This document shows positions 55,101-63,326 of a stretch of DNA of 64,000 bases, one piece after another. Every line of letters begins with the position of its first letter. Within the stretch, counting starts at the first letter, position 1. Source of the DNA: Knoellia koreensis (GTDB lineage: Bacteria; Actinomycetota; Actinomycetes; Actinomycetales; Dermatophilaceae). Position numbers and translations under genes: made by a program. The notes under the pieces are model-generated. The model did not search any database, was not told where the DNA came from, and saw only the letters and a program-made list of their open reading frames with translations. Location of the stretch: the NCBI RefSeq assembly GCF_013041615.1, contig NZ_JABEPQ010000001.1, forward strand, positions 1,418,976-1,482,975. The letters run 5' to 3'.

Positions 55101-55159
55101 TGGCCGGTTCTCGGACCTGTGGTCGGTATCCCGACCAAGGACCCGAGAACCGGCCATTT
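55101..55159 (+). terminator. Long terminator hairpin of sodN
   Basis: A perfect 14-bp outer stem, TGGCCGGTTCTCGG (55101-55114) with CCGAGAACCGGCCA (55143-55156), encloses an inner GGTCGG/CCGACC stem and is followed by TTTCT. Confidence 0.8.
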
Positions 55160-55299
55160 CTGCGTCTCGCCTCGGTAGCTGCTGCGACCTCTGTTACCGA
55201 AGTGACGCATGTGACATCCCCCAGTTACCGGCTGGTCGGGTCTACGGTGCTCAGCGGACTGCGCGGAGGCAGCCCCTGACGCACGCGGAGGTTCACGAC

Positions 55300-55593
55300 G
55301 TGAGCAACGACCGAGAAGTCGACCACGACACCATCCCACCAGCCAACAAAGGACTGCTCGCCGCCGCGGGCGTCCTGCTGGCCATCCCGATCATCGCCCT
55401 GATGTGGGTGAGCAGCTACGCCAAGGTCGAGCCCAAGCTCGGCGGCTGGCCGTTCTTCATCTGGTACCAGTTCCTCTGGGTGTTCCTGTGCTCGGCCATG
55501 ACCTACACGGCATACCGGCTGGTCCTCAAGGCGCGGCCGCACCGGCCCATGCACCGCGAGGCCGACCGCGACGGTGACGAGGTGGCCCGATGA
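55300..55593 (+). CDS. DUF3311 small membrane protein
   Basis: 97 residues from a GTG with GGAGG eight bases upstream. Two helices (about 18-40 and 50-75) with SSYAKVEPKLGGWPFFIWYQ between them are typical of DUF3311, a family almost always encoded just before a sodium:solute symporter, probably as an accessory subunit. The stop overlaps the symporter ATG (ATGA). Confidence 0.88.
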   Translation: MSNDREVDHDTIPPANKGLLAAAGVLLAIPIIALMWVSSYAKVEPKLGGWPFFIWYQFLWVFLCSAMTYTAYRLVLKARPHRPMHREADRDGDEVAR

Positions 55594-57308
55594 ACACCGC
55601 CGCCCTCGCAGCCATCCCGACGGCCACGCCAGCGGCCACGCCGGCGGCCACCGGCACCGGCGTCAACGGTGTCGCACTCACCGTGCTCATCGTGCTGTTC
55701 CTCGTGGTCACGGGCCTGGGCTTCTGGGCGACCCGCTGGCGCCGCGCCGACAGCATGGAGTCCCTCGACGAGTGGGGTCTCGGTGGCCGCCGCTTCGGCA
55801 CGTGGGTCACCTGGTTCCTGCTCGGTGGCGACCTCTACACGGCATACACCTTTGTCGCGGTGCCGGCGGCGATGTTCGCCACGGGCGCGGTCGCGGGCTT
55901 CTTCGCCGTCCCGTACACGATCGTGCTCTACCCGATCATCTTCATCTTCATGTCGCGGCTGTGGTCGGTCAGTCACCGGCACGGCTACGTCACGCCGGCC
56001 GACTTCGTCAAGGGCCGCTACAACTCCAAGCTCCTCACGCTCGCGGTGTCGGTCACCGGCATCCTGGCGACGATGCCCTACATCGCCCTGCAGCTCGTCG
56101 GCATCCAGGCGGTGCTCGAGGTCGCGGGTGTGGGCGGCTCGCAGAACATCATCGCCAAGGACGCGCCGTTGTTCATCGCGTTCGCGCTGCTGGCGGCGTA
56201 CACCTACTCCAGTGGGCTGCGCGCGCCGGCGGTCATCGCGTTCGTGAAGGACACGCTGATCTACCTCGTCATCATCGTCGCGATCATCTACCTGCCCGGC
56301 AAGATCGCCGGCGGCTGGGACGCGATCTTCGGTGCGGCCGAGGCCAAGATGGCCAAACCGAGCCTGGCCGACCCGAGCAAGCCCACGGGCGCGTTCATCC
56401 CGGGCGCTGCGCAGCACTGGGCGTACGCCACCCTGGCCCTCGGTTCCGCCCTGGCGCTGTTCATGTACCCGCACTCGATCACGGCGACCCTCTCCAGCCA
56501 GAACCGCAACACCATCCGCCGCAACGCCTCGATCCTGCCGGCCTACAGCTTCGTGCTCGGCCTGCTCGCGCTGCTCGGTTGGGTCGCGATTGCCGCTGGT
56601 ACCAAGCCGATCGGGCTCGACGGCAAGCCGAACGCGCAGCTGGTGATCCCGCAGCTGTTCGAGGACATGTTCCCCAGCTGGTTCGCCGGCGTGGCCTTCG
56701 CCGCTGTGGCGATCGGCGCGCTGGTGCCGGCGGCGATCATGTCGATCGCTGCGGCCAACACCTTCACCCGCAACATCTACCGCGACCTCATCAAGCCGAA
56801 CGCCTCGCACGCCGAGGAGGCCAAGGTGTCGAAGCTGGTTTCGTTGCTGGTCAAGGCTTTTGCGCTGATCTTCGTGCTGACGCTCGACAAGCAGAACGCC
56901 ATCAACTTCCAGCTCCTCGGTGGCATCTGGATCCTGCAGACGTTCCCCTCCATCGTCTTCAGCCTCTACACGCGGTGGTTCCACCGCCGTGCGCTGTTCG
57001 TCGGGTGGCTCGTCGGCATGATCTACGGCACGTACGCGGCATACAACGTCGCCTCCCCCGCCACCAAGCACTTCGGTGGCTCGCTGGCGAACATGCCGGT
57101 CATCGGCAAGCTGGGCTACATCGCGATGTCGGCCTTCGTCATCAACATCCTCGTGGCCGTGATCATCACCGTGATCCTCAATGCGCTCAAGGTGTCCAAC
57201 GGCCGCGACGACACGATCAAGGGTGACTACTTCGCCGATGCGGGCGACCCCCGCGTCGAGAAGCACCGTGACATGGACGACCAGCTCACGGCCGGTCCCG
57301 TCACCTAG
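55590..57308 (+). CDS. Sodium:solute symporter (SSF), monocarboxylate permease type
   Basis: 572 residues with about 13 helices. WGLGGRRFGTWVTWFLLGGD, TYSSGLRAPAVIAFVKD (the SSF signature zone) and LGSALALFMYPHSITATLSS are characteristic; pairing with DUF3311 points to the MctP/pyruvate-lactate-acetate branch. The substrate is inferred. A terminator shared with the convergent HD-GYP genes follows. Confidence 0.9.
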   Translation: MNTAALAAIPTATPAATPAATGTGVNGVALTVLIVLFLVVTGLGFWATRWRRADSMESLDEWGLGGRRFGTWVTWFLLGGDLYTAYTFVAVPAAMFATGAVAGFFAVPYTIVLYPIIFIFMSRLWSVSHRHGYVTPADFVKGRYNSKLLTLAVSVTGILATMPYIALQLVGIQAVLEVAGVGGSQNIIAKDAPLFIAFALLAAYTYSSGLRAPAVIAFVKDTLIYLVIIVAIIYLPGKIAGGWDAIFGAAEAKMAKPSLADPSKPTGAFIPGAAQHWAYATLALGSALALFMYPHSITATLSSQNRNTIRRNASILPAYSFVLGLLALLGWVAIAAGTKPIGLDGKPNAQLVIPQLFEDMFPSWFAGVAFAAVAIGALVPAAIMSIAAANTFTRNIYRDLIKPNASHAEEAKVSKLVSLLVKAFALIFVLTLDKQNAINFQLLGGIWILQTFPSIVFSLYTRWFHRRALFVGWLVGMIYGTYAAYNVASPATKHFGGSLANMPVIGKLGYIAMSAFVINILVAVIITVILNALKVSNGRDDTIKGDYFADAGDPRVEKHRDMDDQLTAGPVT

Positions 57309-57330
57309 TCGCACCTCGCGAGAACCCTTG

Positions 57331-57361
57331 AGGGGCGGGGCCGTTCGTCGGCCCCGCCCCT
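57331..57361. terminator. Bidirectional terminator after the symporter gene
   Basis: AGGGGCGGGGCC (57331-57342) and its complement (57350-57361) form a perfect 12-bp stem with a 7-base loop, between convergent genes. Confidence 0.7.
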
Positions 57362-57454
57362 TCGCGTGCGGTCACCGAGACCACCCGCCGGTATGCCGCG
57401 TGCTCACCTCCGCGGGCAGGCCACCTGTCCGCCCCGGACCGCCGGCGGTGTGGA

Positions 57455-58750
57455 TCAGTTCCCGGACGTGCGTCGACGTCGGGCGAGCACCCGGCTGAGC
57501 GACTCCACGACCCTGGGGTCGTACTCGTACCCGAGGCCGAGGTGGATGCGCTCCATCGCTCTCTCGTCGCCGATCCCGTCGGGACCGGCGAGGTCGTCGT
57601 AGGCGTTGGCCACCTTGATGATTCGGCTCGACAGCGGAAGATCCTGACCGAACTCGCGCACCTGCCGGTACGGCGTCGTCTGAGCCTCCAGCACGGCAGC
57701 GACCTCGTCGAGCACGCCCGTCGTCCGCACGATCTCCGCGCCGTCGAGCGCGATGCGCCGCTGGTCGGCGGGAGCAGCCATGACGGTCGCCCCGTGCGGA
57801 ATGGGCTCCCGCAGGCCGACCTGCCCCAGGTCGTGCAGCAGCGCGGCGTACTCCAGGTCGGTCAGGTCATTCGCACTCATGCCGAGGTCACGTCCGATCG
57901 CGGTGGAGAGCTCGGCGACCCTGCTGCCGTGCGCATCGGTGGTGTACCCCGCGACGTCGGTGAGGGACGACAGCGCACCGATCGTCTGCCGGTAGGTGCG
58001 GCGGATGGAGGCGAATCGCTGCACCGCGAAGTAGGTCAGCGCAAGGGGGAACAGGAACAGCGGCAGAGCCAACATTCCCAAGGCGTACTCGCCCAGGGAG
58101 ATGAGCGCGCCGGACGTGGCCAGAGCGGTGGCCAGGCCCCCGGCCGACCGGAACTCGTCGGCGATGCTGCGCAGGAGAGGTGCGTCCTGGCGCCCTGCCC
58201 GCATGGTTGCCTCCAGGATGAGGTCGACTGCCATGGCGACGCCACCGACTGCGACCATGGCCAACGCCACGAGCCACCGCTTGTGCTCCCATACCTGCTG
58301 CCACTCGACCAGGGTGCGCCCGTCGTACTCGACCCAGCGATACAGGAGCGGAGCCATCGCCGCCCCCGCAATCCGCGCCATCGTGTCGCCCCACTGGGCG
58401 CGAGTCCGGGTGCGGCGCAGGATGGCCCCGACGAGCATGGCCCAGGAGATGGTGCAGGTGATCACCGCGCTGGAGACGGGCGCGTCACCCGGGTCGATGA
58501 GGGTGGACGTGGCAAGCCCGAGGGCAGCAGCAGTCGACATCGGCGCGGACTCGCGACCCGTGAGAATGGTGACGCGAGCCAGCTCGCCGAGCGAGATGAC
58601 GACGAAGAACAGGGCCAGCCGCCCAACGACGGCACTGCTGAGCACTTTCAGCTCGGGGGCGGCCAGAGCAGTGGACACCAGAACCACGCTCGCGCCGACC
58701 AGGGCGATGACGGCGCTGAGGACCGCCGCACCACGCCAGCGCCTCGTCAC
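57455..58750 (-). CDS. Membrane protein with degenerate HD-GYP domain
   Basis: 431 residues. Six to eight helices fill about 1-235; the C-terminus (about 240-430) has the HD-GYP fold with the metal pair retained in YAALLHDLGQVGL. The HHE-x-x-DG-x-GYP region reads AQTTPYRQVREFGQDLPLSS, so the second histidines and the GYP signature are lost. It is unlikely to cleave cyclic di-GMP and may be a receptor or partner. The GTG overlaps the stop of the intact HD-GYP gene (GTGA). No GTATGCCG octamer occurs in it. Confidence 0.82.
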   Translation of the reverse strand: MTRRWRGAAVLSAVIALVGASVVLVSTALAAPELKVLSSAVVGRLALFFVVISLGELARVTILTGRESAPMSTAAALGLATSTLIDPGDAPVSSAVITCTISWAMLVGAILRRTRTRAQWGDTMARIAGAAMAPLLYRWVEYDGRTLVEWQQVWEHKRWLVALAMVAVGGVAMAVDLILEATMRAGRQDAPLLRSIADEFRSAGGLATALATSGALISLGEYALGMLALPLFLFPLALTYFAVQRFASIRRTYRQTIGALSSLTDVAGYTTDAHGSRVAELSTAIGRDLGMSANDLTDLEYAALLHDLGQVGLREPIPHGATVMAAPADQRRIALDGAEIVRTTGVLDEVAAVLEAQTTPYRQVREFGQDLPLSSRIIKVANAYDDLAGPDGIGDERAMERIHLGLGYEYDPRVVESLSRVLARRRRTSGN

Positions 58751-60222
58751 GGCACCCTCATTCCGGCCCTGCCCGCTGCCTGGCGTGCGGTGCTCGCGCC
58801 GATCTCCCTGTCCCGGACCAGTGCCCGGAGATCGGCGCGCTCGGCAAGCAAGTCCGAGAACTCTGGCTCATCGTAGTGCATCACCGCATCCGCCGAGCCC
58901 GATGCGACCGACTCGCCACCTCGGTGTGCCCACGGATGGCGGGCCAGAGCCTTGGTCAGGGCGTCGCACACAACCGGATCGAACTGCACGCCGGCCCGTT
59001 CGTGGATCATCCGGAGCGCCTCGACGGTGGTGTGCGCAGCACGATATGGGCGAGGTGTGGTGAGGGCATCGAAGGTGTCGGCGACCGCCACGATCCGCGC
59101 CGCCATTGGGATCTCCTGCCCAGCCAGGGCTGATGGGTAGCCCCGGCCGTCAAAGCGTTCGTGGTGGTGGGCGATGCCCTCGAGCGAGTCTCGGAGGAAC
59201 CCGATGCCCTCGACCAGTCGCACCCCGGCGCGAGCGTGCGCGGCAAGCTCGACCATCCCGGCGTCGGTCAGTGGCTCGCGGCCCCGCAGCAGCCGACTCG
59301 GCACAGCGACCGTCCCGACGTCGTGCAGCATGCCAGCCGTACGAACGTCCTGAGTCTCCTTGTGCCCCAACCCGATTGCCTCGGCAATCCACTCACTCAG
59401 CTGACCAACTCGCTCGCTGTGACCGATGTTGCCCGCTTCCTTCTTCTCCTCAGCGCTGACCAGTGCCCGCAGGGTGCGTTCGTGCGCCCGGAACTCCTCG
59501 CCGTACTGCTCGAAAGCCCAGCGGGCCACGAACAAGGGGGCCAAGACCAGGACCGCGCTGAACCAGCCGACCCCGGCGGGAATCCACAGCACGACGAACA
59601 GGAACCCGACAACCCCGTAGCCGACGTAGGCCAAGCCACTGTTTCCAAGCAGCTGAACGATGGAGGACCGCAGTGGGGTCCCGCCCGACACCCGCAGGAT
59701 CCCAGCGATCAGGACTGCGTTCAGGATGCACTGCGCGACGTCGGCGATCATAAGGGGCAGCCCGACACCCAGAAGCAACTGGCCGACCCCAGAGCTGCGA
59801 CCGATCTCGTCCATGCCGCCGGACCACAGGTACACCAAACCGCCCAGCGAACCGACGCTGGAGAACATCGCGATGTTGAATACCTGGGCCACCCATGGAG
59901 CTCGGTCGAAGTTGAGGACCAGGGCCACTGCCCCTACCAGTCCTGCACCGACCGGGCCGACGATGACGGCTGCGGCGAGCAGGATGATGCTGATGAAGTT
60001 CAGCTGGACCCGCGCTCCGACGTGGGACTCACGCAGCAGCCAGGCACTGAGACCGAACGAGGACAGGACCAGGATCGCGAGCCAGTCATGCGGCGGCCCG
60101 GTCTGCCACCAGCCCACGGCAAGGAGCAGCACGGCCAATGTCGCCGTCGCGATCGCAAACGCGACGGTGGATGCGCTGCCCAGGCGAGATGGTTTGACGT
60201 CTCGCCCCGAGTCCTCGTTCAC
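58747..60222 (-). CDS. Membrane HD-GYP domain protein, probable cyclic-di-GMP phosphodiesterase
   Basis: 491 residues. About seven helices occupy residues 18-225. The HD-GYP domain (about 245-420) has HSERVGQLSEWIAEAIGL, the HD pair in AGMLHDVGTVAVP, and the intact HHHERFDGRGYPSAL, followed by VADTFDALTTPRPYR. All metal ligands appear present. The GTG start has TAGATT six bases upstream (leaderless). It is encoded just downstream of the RGWKWDP peptide gene and coupled to a degenerate relative. Confidence 0.88.
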   Translation of the reverse strand: MNEDSGRDVKPSRLGSASTVAFAIATATLAVLLLAVGWWQTGPPHDWLAILVLSSFGLSAWLLRESHVGARVQLNFISIILLAAAVIVGPVGAGLVGAVALVLNFDRAPWVAQVFNIAMFSSVGSLGGLVYLWSGGMDEIGRSSGVGQLLLGVGLPLMIADVAQCILNAVLIAGILRVSGGTPLRSSIVQLLGNSGLAYVGYGVVGFLFVVLWIPAGVGWFSAVLVLAPLFVARWAFEQYGEEFRAHERTLRALVSAEEKKEAGNIGHSERVGQLSEWIAEAIGLGHKETQDVRTAGMLHDVGTVAVPSRLLRGREPLTDAGMVELAAHARAGVRLVEGIGFLRDSLEGIAHHHERFDGRGYPSALAGQEIPMAARIVAVADTFDALTTPRPYRAAHTTVEALRMIHERAGVQFDPVVCDALTKALARHPWAHRGGESVASGSADAVMHYDEPEFSDLLAERADLRALVRDREIGASTARQAAGRAGMRVP

Positions 60223-60228
60223 GGGGCA

Positions 60229-60234
60229 AATCTA
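60229..60234 (-). promoter_or_regulatory. -10 element for the leaderless HD-GYP gene
   Basis: TAGATT on the minus strand, six bases before the GTG at 60222. Confidence 0.55.
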
Positions 60235-60288
60235 CGGCTCAACCGGACAGCGCACAGCGGAACCATTGCGACAGACCGGGTTGAGCCG
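60235..60288 (-). terminator. Hairpin after the RGWKWDP peptide gene
   Basis: CGGCTCAACC (60235-60244) and GGTTGAGCCG (60279-60288) form a perfect 10-bp stem with a 34-base loop, directly upstream of the HD-GYP -10 element. Confidence 0.45.
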
Positions 60289-60340
60289 GTCGGCGGCAGA
60301 CGATTCGGGCTGGGCCGCGTGAGCCCCGTGCGAGCTGGGG

Positions 60341-60502
60341 TCAGGCGGCGTCGATCGGGTCCCACTTCCAGCCGCGCGCAGCCGGCGCAGCCGGGTCCCA
60401 CTTCCAGCCGCGGGAGTACTCAGTCGGGCCGTCGGTGGGGCGCCAGACGATCGACTCGTCGGTGGAGAGGATGGACTCGAAGAGGGTGGTGATGGCCTTC
60501 AT
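60341..60502 (-). CDS. Unrecognised 53-residue peptide with two RGWKWDP repeats
   Basis: Starts MKAITTLFESILSTDESIVW and ends RGWKWDPIDAA. GGAG lies eight bases before the ATG. The C-terminal half holds RGWKWDPAAPAA followed by RGWKWDPIDAA, a 12-residue period; at DNA level a 20-base block is repeated exactly at 60357-60376 and 60393-60412. It has no signal peptide, no cysteine and no membrane segment. The layout (charged leader, short Trp-rich repeats) recalls precursors of modified peptides, but no maturation enzyme is visible nearby. A longer frame from an upstream start has no ribosome site. I do not recognise the family. Confidence 0.65.
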   Translation of the reverse strand: MKAITTLFESILSTDESIVWRPTDGPTEYSRGWKWDPAAPAARGWKWDPIDAA

Positions 60503-60805
60503 GACTAATGCTCCTAATGCCCGACTTGTGCATCGTCCCTTTGGACGGGTCGAGCTAGTACTAGCCGCCAACAGCCAGGGGTGCGGTTGGTCAGCAGGAC
60601 TATGATGCCCGCAACCAGCGTTCTTGCATCGGCCCTTACTGGTTCTTGACCAAGTCTTGGAAATTCAGTCATTCCTTTGGGCGCGATTTGCCTGCGTTGG
60701 TGGTGATACCCGTGAGTAGGTCAGGTCCCCCCGGGGCGTGTGCGAGAATGGGTGCCGTTTGCGGTGCACCCTTCGGGTGCGCCTACCCCGACGGAAGAGA
60801 TCACG
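60503..60805. other. Divergent intergenic region between the RGWKWDP gene and bL37
   Basis: 303 bases, less GC-rich than the surroundings. It contains a CTAGTACTAG palindrome (about 60555-60564), TTGACC at 60646-60651 with an overlapping CCAAG-T-CTTGG palindrome (60650-60660), and the leader hairpin of bL37. Promoters for both genes should lie here, but exact -10 boxes could not be fixed. Confidence 0.4.
60763..60783 (+). promoter_or_regulatory. Leader hairpin upstream of bL37
   Basis: GGTGCACCC and GGGTGCGCC pair over nine positions (one G-T) around TTC, 22 bases before the bL37 ATG. It could be an autoregulatory site or a processing signal. Confidence 0.4.
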
Positions 60806-60880
60806 ATGAGCAAGCGCGCCCGCAAGCGCCGCTCGCGCAAGGGCAGTGCGGCCAACCACGGCCGTCGCCCGAACGCCTGA
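60806..60880 (+). CDS. 50S ribosomal protein bL37
   Basis: A 24-codon gene preceded by GGAAGAG. The product starts MSKRARKRRSRKGSAANHGR and ends RPNA; I recognise the pattern (M-x-KR-x-RK-x-R-x-x-K-x-x-ANHG-x-RPN) as the small actinobacterial ribosomal protein bL37 seen in mycobacterial 50S structures. It is extremely basic and easily missed by gene callers. A 17-bp terminator follows 20 bases after the stop. Confidence 0.88.
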   Translation: MSKRARKRRSRKGSAANHGRRPNA

Positions 60881-60900
60881 GCCGCGTCCGACGCACGAGA

Positions 60901-60936
60901 AAGGGGCGGGACCGACAGTTGTCGGTCCCGCCCCTT
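60901..60936. terminator. Bidirectional terminator between bL37 and the anti-sigma gene
   Basis: AAGGGGCGGGACCGACA (60901-60917) and its perfect complement (60920-60936) form a 17-bp stem. Convergent genes end on either side. Confidence 0.75.
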
Positions 60937-60960
60937 CGTCATGTCACCTGCGGCTGCGTG

Positions 60961-61245
60961 TTACTCGCTGATCTCGTAGCGGATCGTGGTGATGCGGGCC
61001 ATGATCTGGGTCCGCAGCGCCACCGGCGCCGTCTCCCCCGCACACGACCGCTTGACCAGCGCCTTGAGCGCCTGGTCGAGGTCGTACTCGTGCAGGCACG
61101 GCCCGCACTCCTGCAGGTGGGCCTTGATCTTCGCGGTGTCGTCGGCGGTCATCTCGCCGTCGAGGTACTCGAACACCCGGAACAGCACCTCGGAGCAGTC
61201 CGTGCCCTCGAGCGGGTCCTCGCCCGTCCCGCGCCCGCAGCTCAT
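60961..61245 (-). CDS. rsrA: Zinc-binding anti-sigma factor (RsrA-like)
   Basis: 94 residues. The ligands Cys17, His43, Cys47 and Cys50 (HLQECGPC) keep the 26-residue and HxxxCxxC spacing of RsrA, in which disulphide stress releases zinc and frees SigR. The ATG overlaps the sigma factor stop (ATGA), the classical sigR-rsrA order. Confidence 0.92.
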   Translation of the reverse strand: MSCGRGTGEDPLEGTDCSEVLFRVFEYLDGEMTADDTAKIKAHLQECGPCLHEYDLDQALKALVKRSCAGETAPVALRTQIMARITTIRYEISE

Positions 61246-61889
61246 CGGTCCGCCGCCTTGGCAAAGCCGCGGTCCGCGGCATACTCGGTCAGCAGCTCAC
61301 GCAGCTGGCGCCGGCCACGGTGCAGTCGTGACATCACGGTGCCGATCGGGGTGTCCATCATCTCCGCGATCTCCTTGTAGGCGAAGCCCTCGACATCGGC
61401 GAGGTAGACGGCCATGCGGAAGTCCTCCGGCAGCTGCTGCAACGCCCGCTTCACCTCGGTGTCGGGCAGGTGGTCGAGCGCCTCCACCTCGGCGGACCGC
61501 AGCCCGGAGGAGGTGTGGGACTCGGCCCGGTGCAGCTGGTAGTCCTCGATCTGCGCGGCGTCGGACTGCTGCGGCTCACGCTGCTTCTTGCGGTAGCTGT
61601 TGATGTACGTGTTGGTGAGGATGCGGTACATCCACGCCTTGAAGTTGGTGCCCGGCTTGTACTGATGGAACGCCGCGAAGGCCTTGGTGTAGGTCTCCTG
61701 GACGAGGTCCTCGGCGTCGGCCGGGTTGCGCGTGGTGCGCAGCGCGGCGGAGTACAGCTGGTCCAGCAGCGGCATGGCCTCACGCTCGAAGCGGGCCTGG
61801 CGCTCGGTCGGGCTCTCCGTGGCGACGTCGACGGTCGTGTCGTCGCTGGTGGCGCGGGCGGCTGCGTCGGTGGCAGGGGTCTCGGTCAT
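61242..61889 (-). CDS. sigR: ECF sigma factor of the SigR/SigH disulphide-stress type
   Basis: 215 residues from ATG 61887-61889. Region 2 contains [31 protein letters not shown] and [20 protein letters not shown]; region 4 contains [20 protein letters not shown] and [20 protein letters not shown], matching SigR closely. Coupled to the RsrA-like anti-sigma. TAGGCT lies eight bases before the ATG, with GGAGGG between, so the leader is very short. A SigR-type autoregulatory promoter was not found. Confidence 0.94.
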   Translation of the reverse strand: MTETPATDAAARATSDDTTVDVATESPTERQARFEREAMPLLDQLYSAALRTTRNPADAEDLVQETYTKAFAAFHQYKPGTNFKAWMYRILTNTYINSYRKKQREPQQSDAAQIEDYQLHRAESHTSSGLRSAEVEALDHLPDTEVKRALQQLPEDFRMAVYLADVEGFAYKEIAEMMDTPIGTVMSRLHRGRRQLRELLTEYAADRGFAKAADR

Positions 61890-62128
61890 TACCCTCCAGC
61901 CTAACCCGCTACCTGCGCGGGAGGCCTTGGTGTCGGGTGCGGTCGGCCGTGCGGTGGGCCGTGCGGACGGCGGTGCGGCCGGGCCCCAGGCGGCAGGCGT
62001 CGTCAGGTCCACGAGGCGTGGCCCGGCGTCGGTGGTGGCGGTGTGCACGGATGGCTCCTGGGAAGTTGACATACGCCGGTTTCAACCATGTCGCGGGTGG
62101 CGTCATTCCCTCCCGATACCGTGGGGCC
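61890..62128. other. Divergent intergenic region between sigR and ferritin
   Basis: 239 bases. Contains the sigR -10 (minus TAGGCT, 61898-61903), TTGACA at 62066-62071, a GGTT-TC-AACC palindrome at 62078-62087 and the ferritin -10. No clear iron-regulator box was recognised. Confidence 0.4.
62117..62122 (+). promoter_or_regulatory. -10 element for the leaderless ferritin gene
   Basis: TACCGT, then six bases, then the ATG at 62129. Confidence 0.5.
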
Positions 62129-62674
62129 ATGCCTCGCACCACCAAGCCCGGGTCGTTCGTCCAGCTGCTCACCGAGCAGGTGCGGCACGAGTTCACGGCC
62201 AGCCAGCAGTACGTCGCGATCGCCGTCTGGTACGACGCCCACGACCTGCCCCGCCTCGCCGCGCACTTCTACGCGCAGAGCGTCGAGGAGCGCAACCACG
62301 CGATGATGATCGTCCAGTACATGCTGGACCGCGACTGGCCGGTGCAGGTCCCCGGCATCGACGACGTGCGCGGCGACTTCGCCAAGCCGGTCGAGCCGAT
62401 CGAGCTCGCCCTGGCCCAGGAGAAGGCGGTCACCGGCCAGATCGAGGCGCTGTTCCGCGCCGCCCGTTCCGAGGGCGACGTGCTGGGCGAGCAGTTCATG
62501 CTCTGGTTCCTCAAGGAGCAGGTCGAGGAGGTGGCGGCGATGAACACGCTGCTCACCATCGCCCAGCGCGCCGGCACCGACTGGTTCCAGATCGAGGACC
62601 ACCTCGCGCGCGAGGCTGTCGGCGATGGCGGCGACGACTCGTCCGCGCCGGCGGCGGCGGGCGGCGCGCTCTGA
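62129..62674 (+). CDS. Ferritin-like iron storage protein (BfrB-type)
   Basis: 181 residues of non-heme ferritin. The first helix has EQVRHEFTASQQYVAIAVWY, the ferroxidase E-x-x-H is in SVEERNHAMMIVQYM, and a further Glu/Gln set follows in EKAVTGQIEALF and WFLKEQVEEV. An Ala/Gly-rich tail ends the protein. Leaderless promoter. Its place next to sigR-rsrA and near sodN makes an oxidative-stress neighbourhood. Confidence 0.92.
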   Translation: MPRTTKPGSFVQLLTEQVRHEFTASQQYVAIAVWYDAHDLPRLAAHFYAQSVEERNHAMMIVQYMLDRDWPVQVPGIDDVRGDFAKPVEPIELALAQEKAVTGQIEALFRAARSEGDVLGEQFMLWFLKEQVEEVAAMNTLLTIAQRAGTDWFQIEDHLAREAVGDGGDDSSAPAAAGGAL

Positions 62675-62684
62675 GCGCAGCGCG

Positions 62685-63326
62685 CTAGCGCACCGACGCC
62701 AAGAACCCGAGCGCTGCGGTGACCGCGTCGGCCGGGTTGCGCGGGAACGAGTGCGCCCCGTTCACCTCGGTCACGAGGTCGGGTGACGGCAGCTCGGCCC
62801 GCACCTCCGCGGGCGTGCCGAACGGGTCGGTGCGCCCCTGGACGACATGCAGGGGTATGCCGTGTGCGAGCGGCGTGCGCAGCTCCTCGGCTCGCGACAC
62901 CTCGGGCTTGCCGGGCGGGTGCAGCGGGAAGGACAGGCACAGCACGCCGTCGGCACCGGTGTCGTGGGCGGTGCGGCAGGCGACGCGTGCCCCGTTGCTC
63001 TTGCCGCCGGCCACCAGCGGCCCGGTGAGGCGGCGGCGCCCCGAGCGCAGCGCGGCCACGACGGGAAGCCAGGCCGGGTCCTGGGTCGGTGGCTGGGGCG
63101 GCATCTTGCGACCGGCGACGACCCAGGCCTGCTCGACGAGCGCCACCGCCCACCCGTCCTCGGTCGCGGCTGCCCGGATGGGCGCGAACTCCGAGGCGGT
63201 GAGCCGGCCGCCGGCTCCGTGGGTGAGGACGAGCAGCCCGGTCGAGTCGGCCGGCCGGCTCAGGCGGATGCGGGCCGGCCCCATCGGGGTGTCGACCTCG
63301 ATCACCGTGGCTTTGGAGGTGGTCAT
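62685..63326 (-). CDS. Alpha/beta hydrolase (KANL3/TEX30-like)
   Basis: 213 residues. LLVLTHGAGG (oxyanion region), nucleophile Ser110 in AGGKSNGARVA, an acid in VVQGRTDPFGTP and His in VNGAHSFP give a full triad. The pattern matches the small alpha/beta family that includes TEX30 homologues; substrate unknown. ATG overlaps the stop of the SRAP gene (ATGA). Confidence 0.85.
   Translation of the reverse strand: MTTSKATVIEVDTPMGPARIRLSRPADSTGLLVLTHGAGGRLTASEFAPIRAAATEDGWAVALVEQAWVVAGRKMPPQPPTQDPAWLPVVAALRSGRRRLTGPLVAGGKSNGARVACRTAHDTGADGVLCLSFPLHPPGKPEVSRAEELRTPLAHGIPLHVVQGRTDPFGTPAEVRAELPSPDLVTEVNGAHSFPRNPADAVTAALGFLASVR

Noticed and set aside
55101-55159. Long sodN hairpin as a riboswitch
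   Set aside because: It follows a stop codon, is a simple perfect stem and ends in a T-rich run, as a terminator does.
60357-60412. The repeated 20-base block as a minimal CRISPR array
   Set aside because: Only two copies, in frame in a gene with a ribosome site, with a 16-base spacing and no cas genes.
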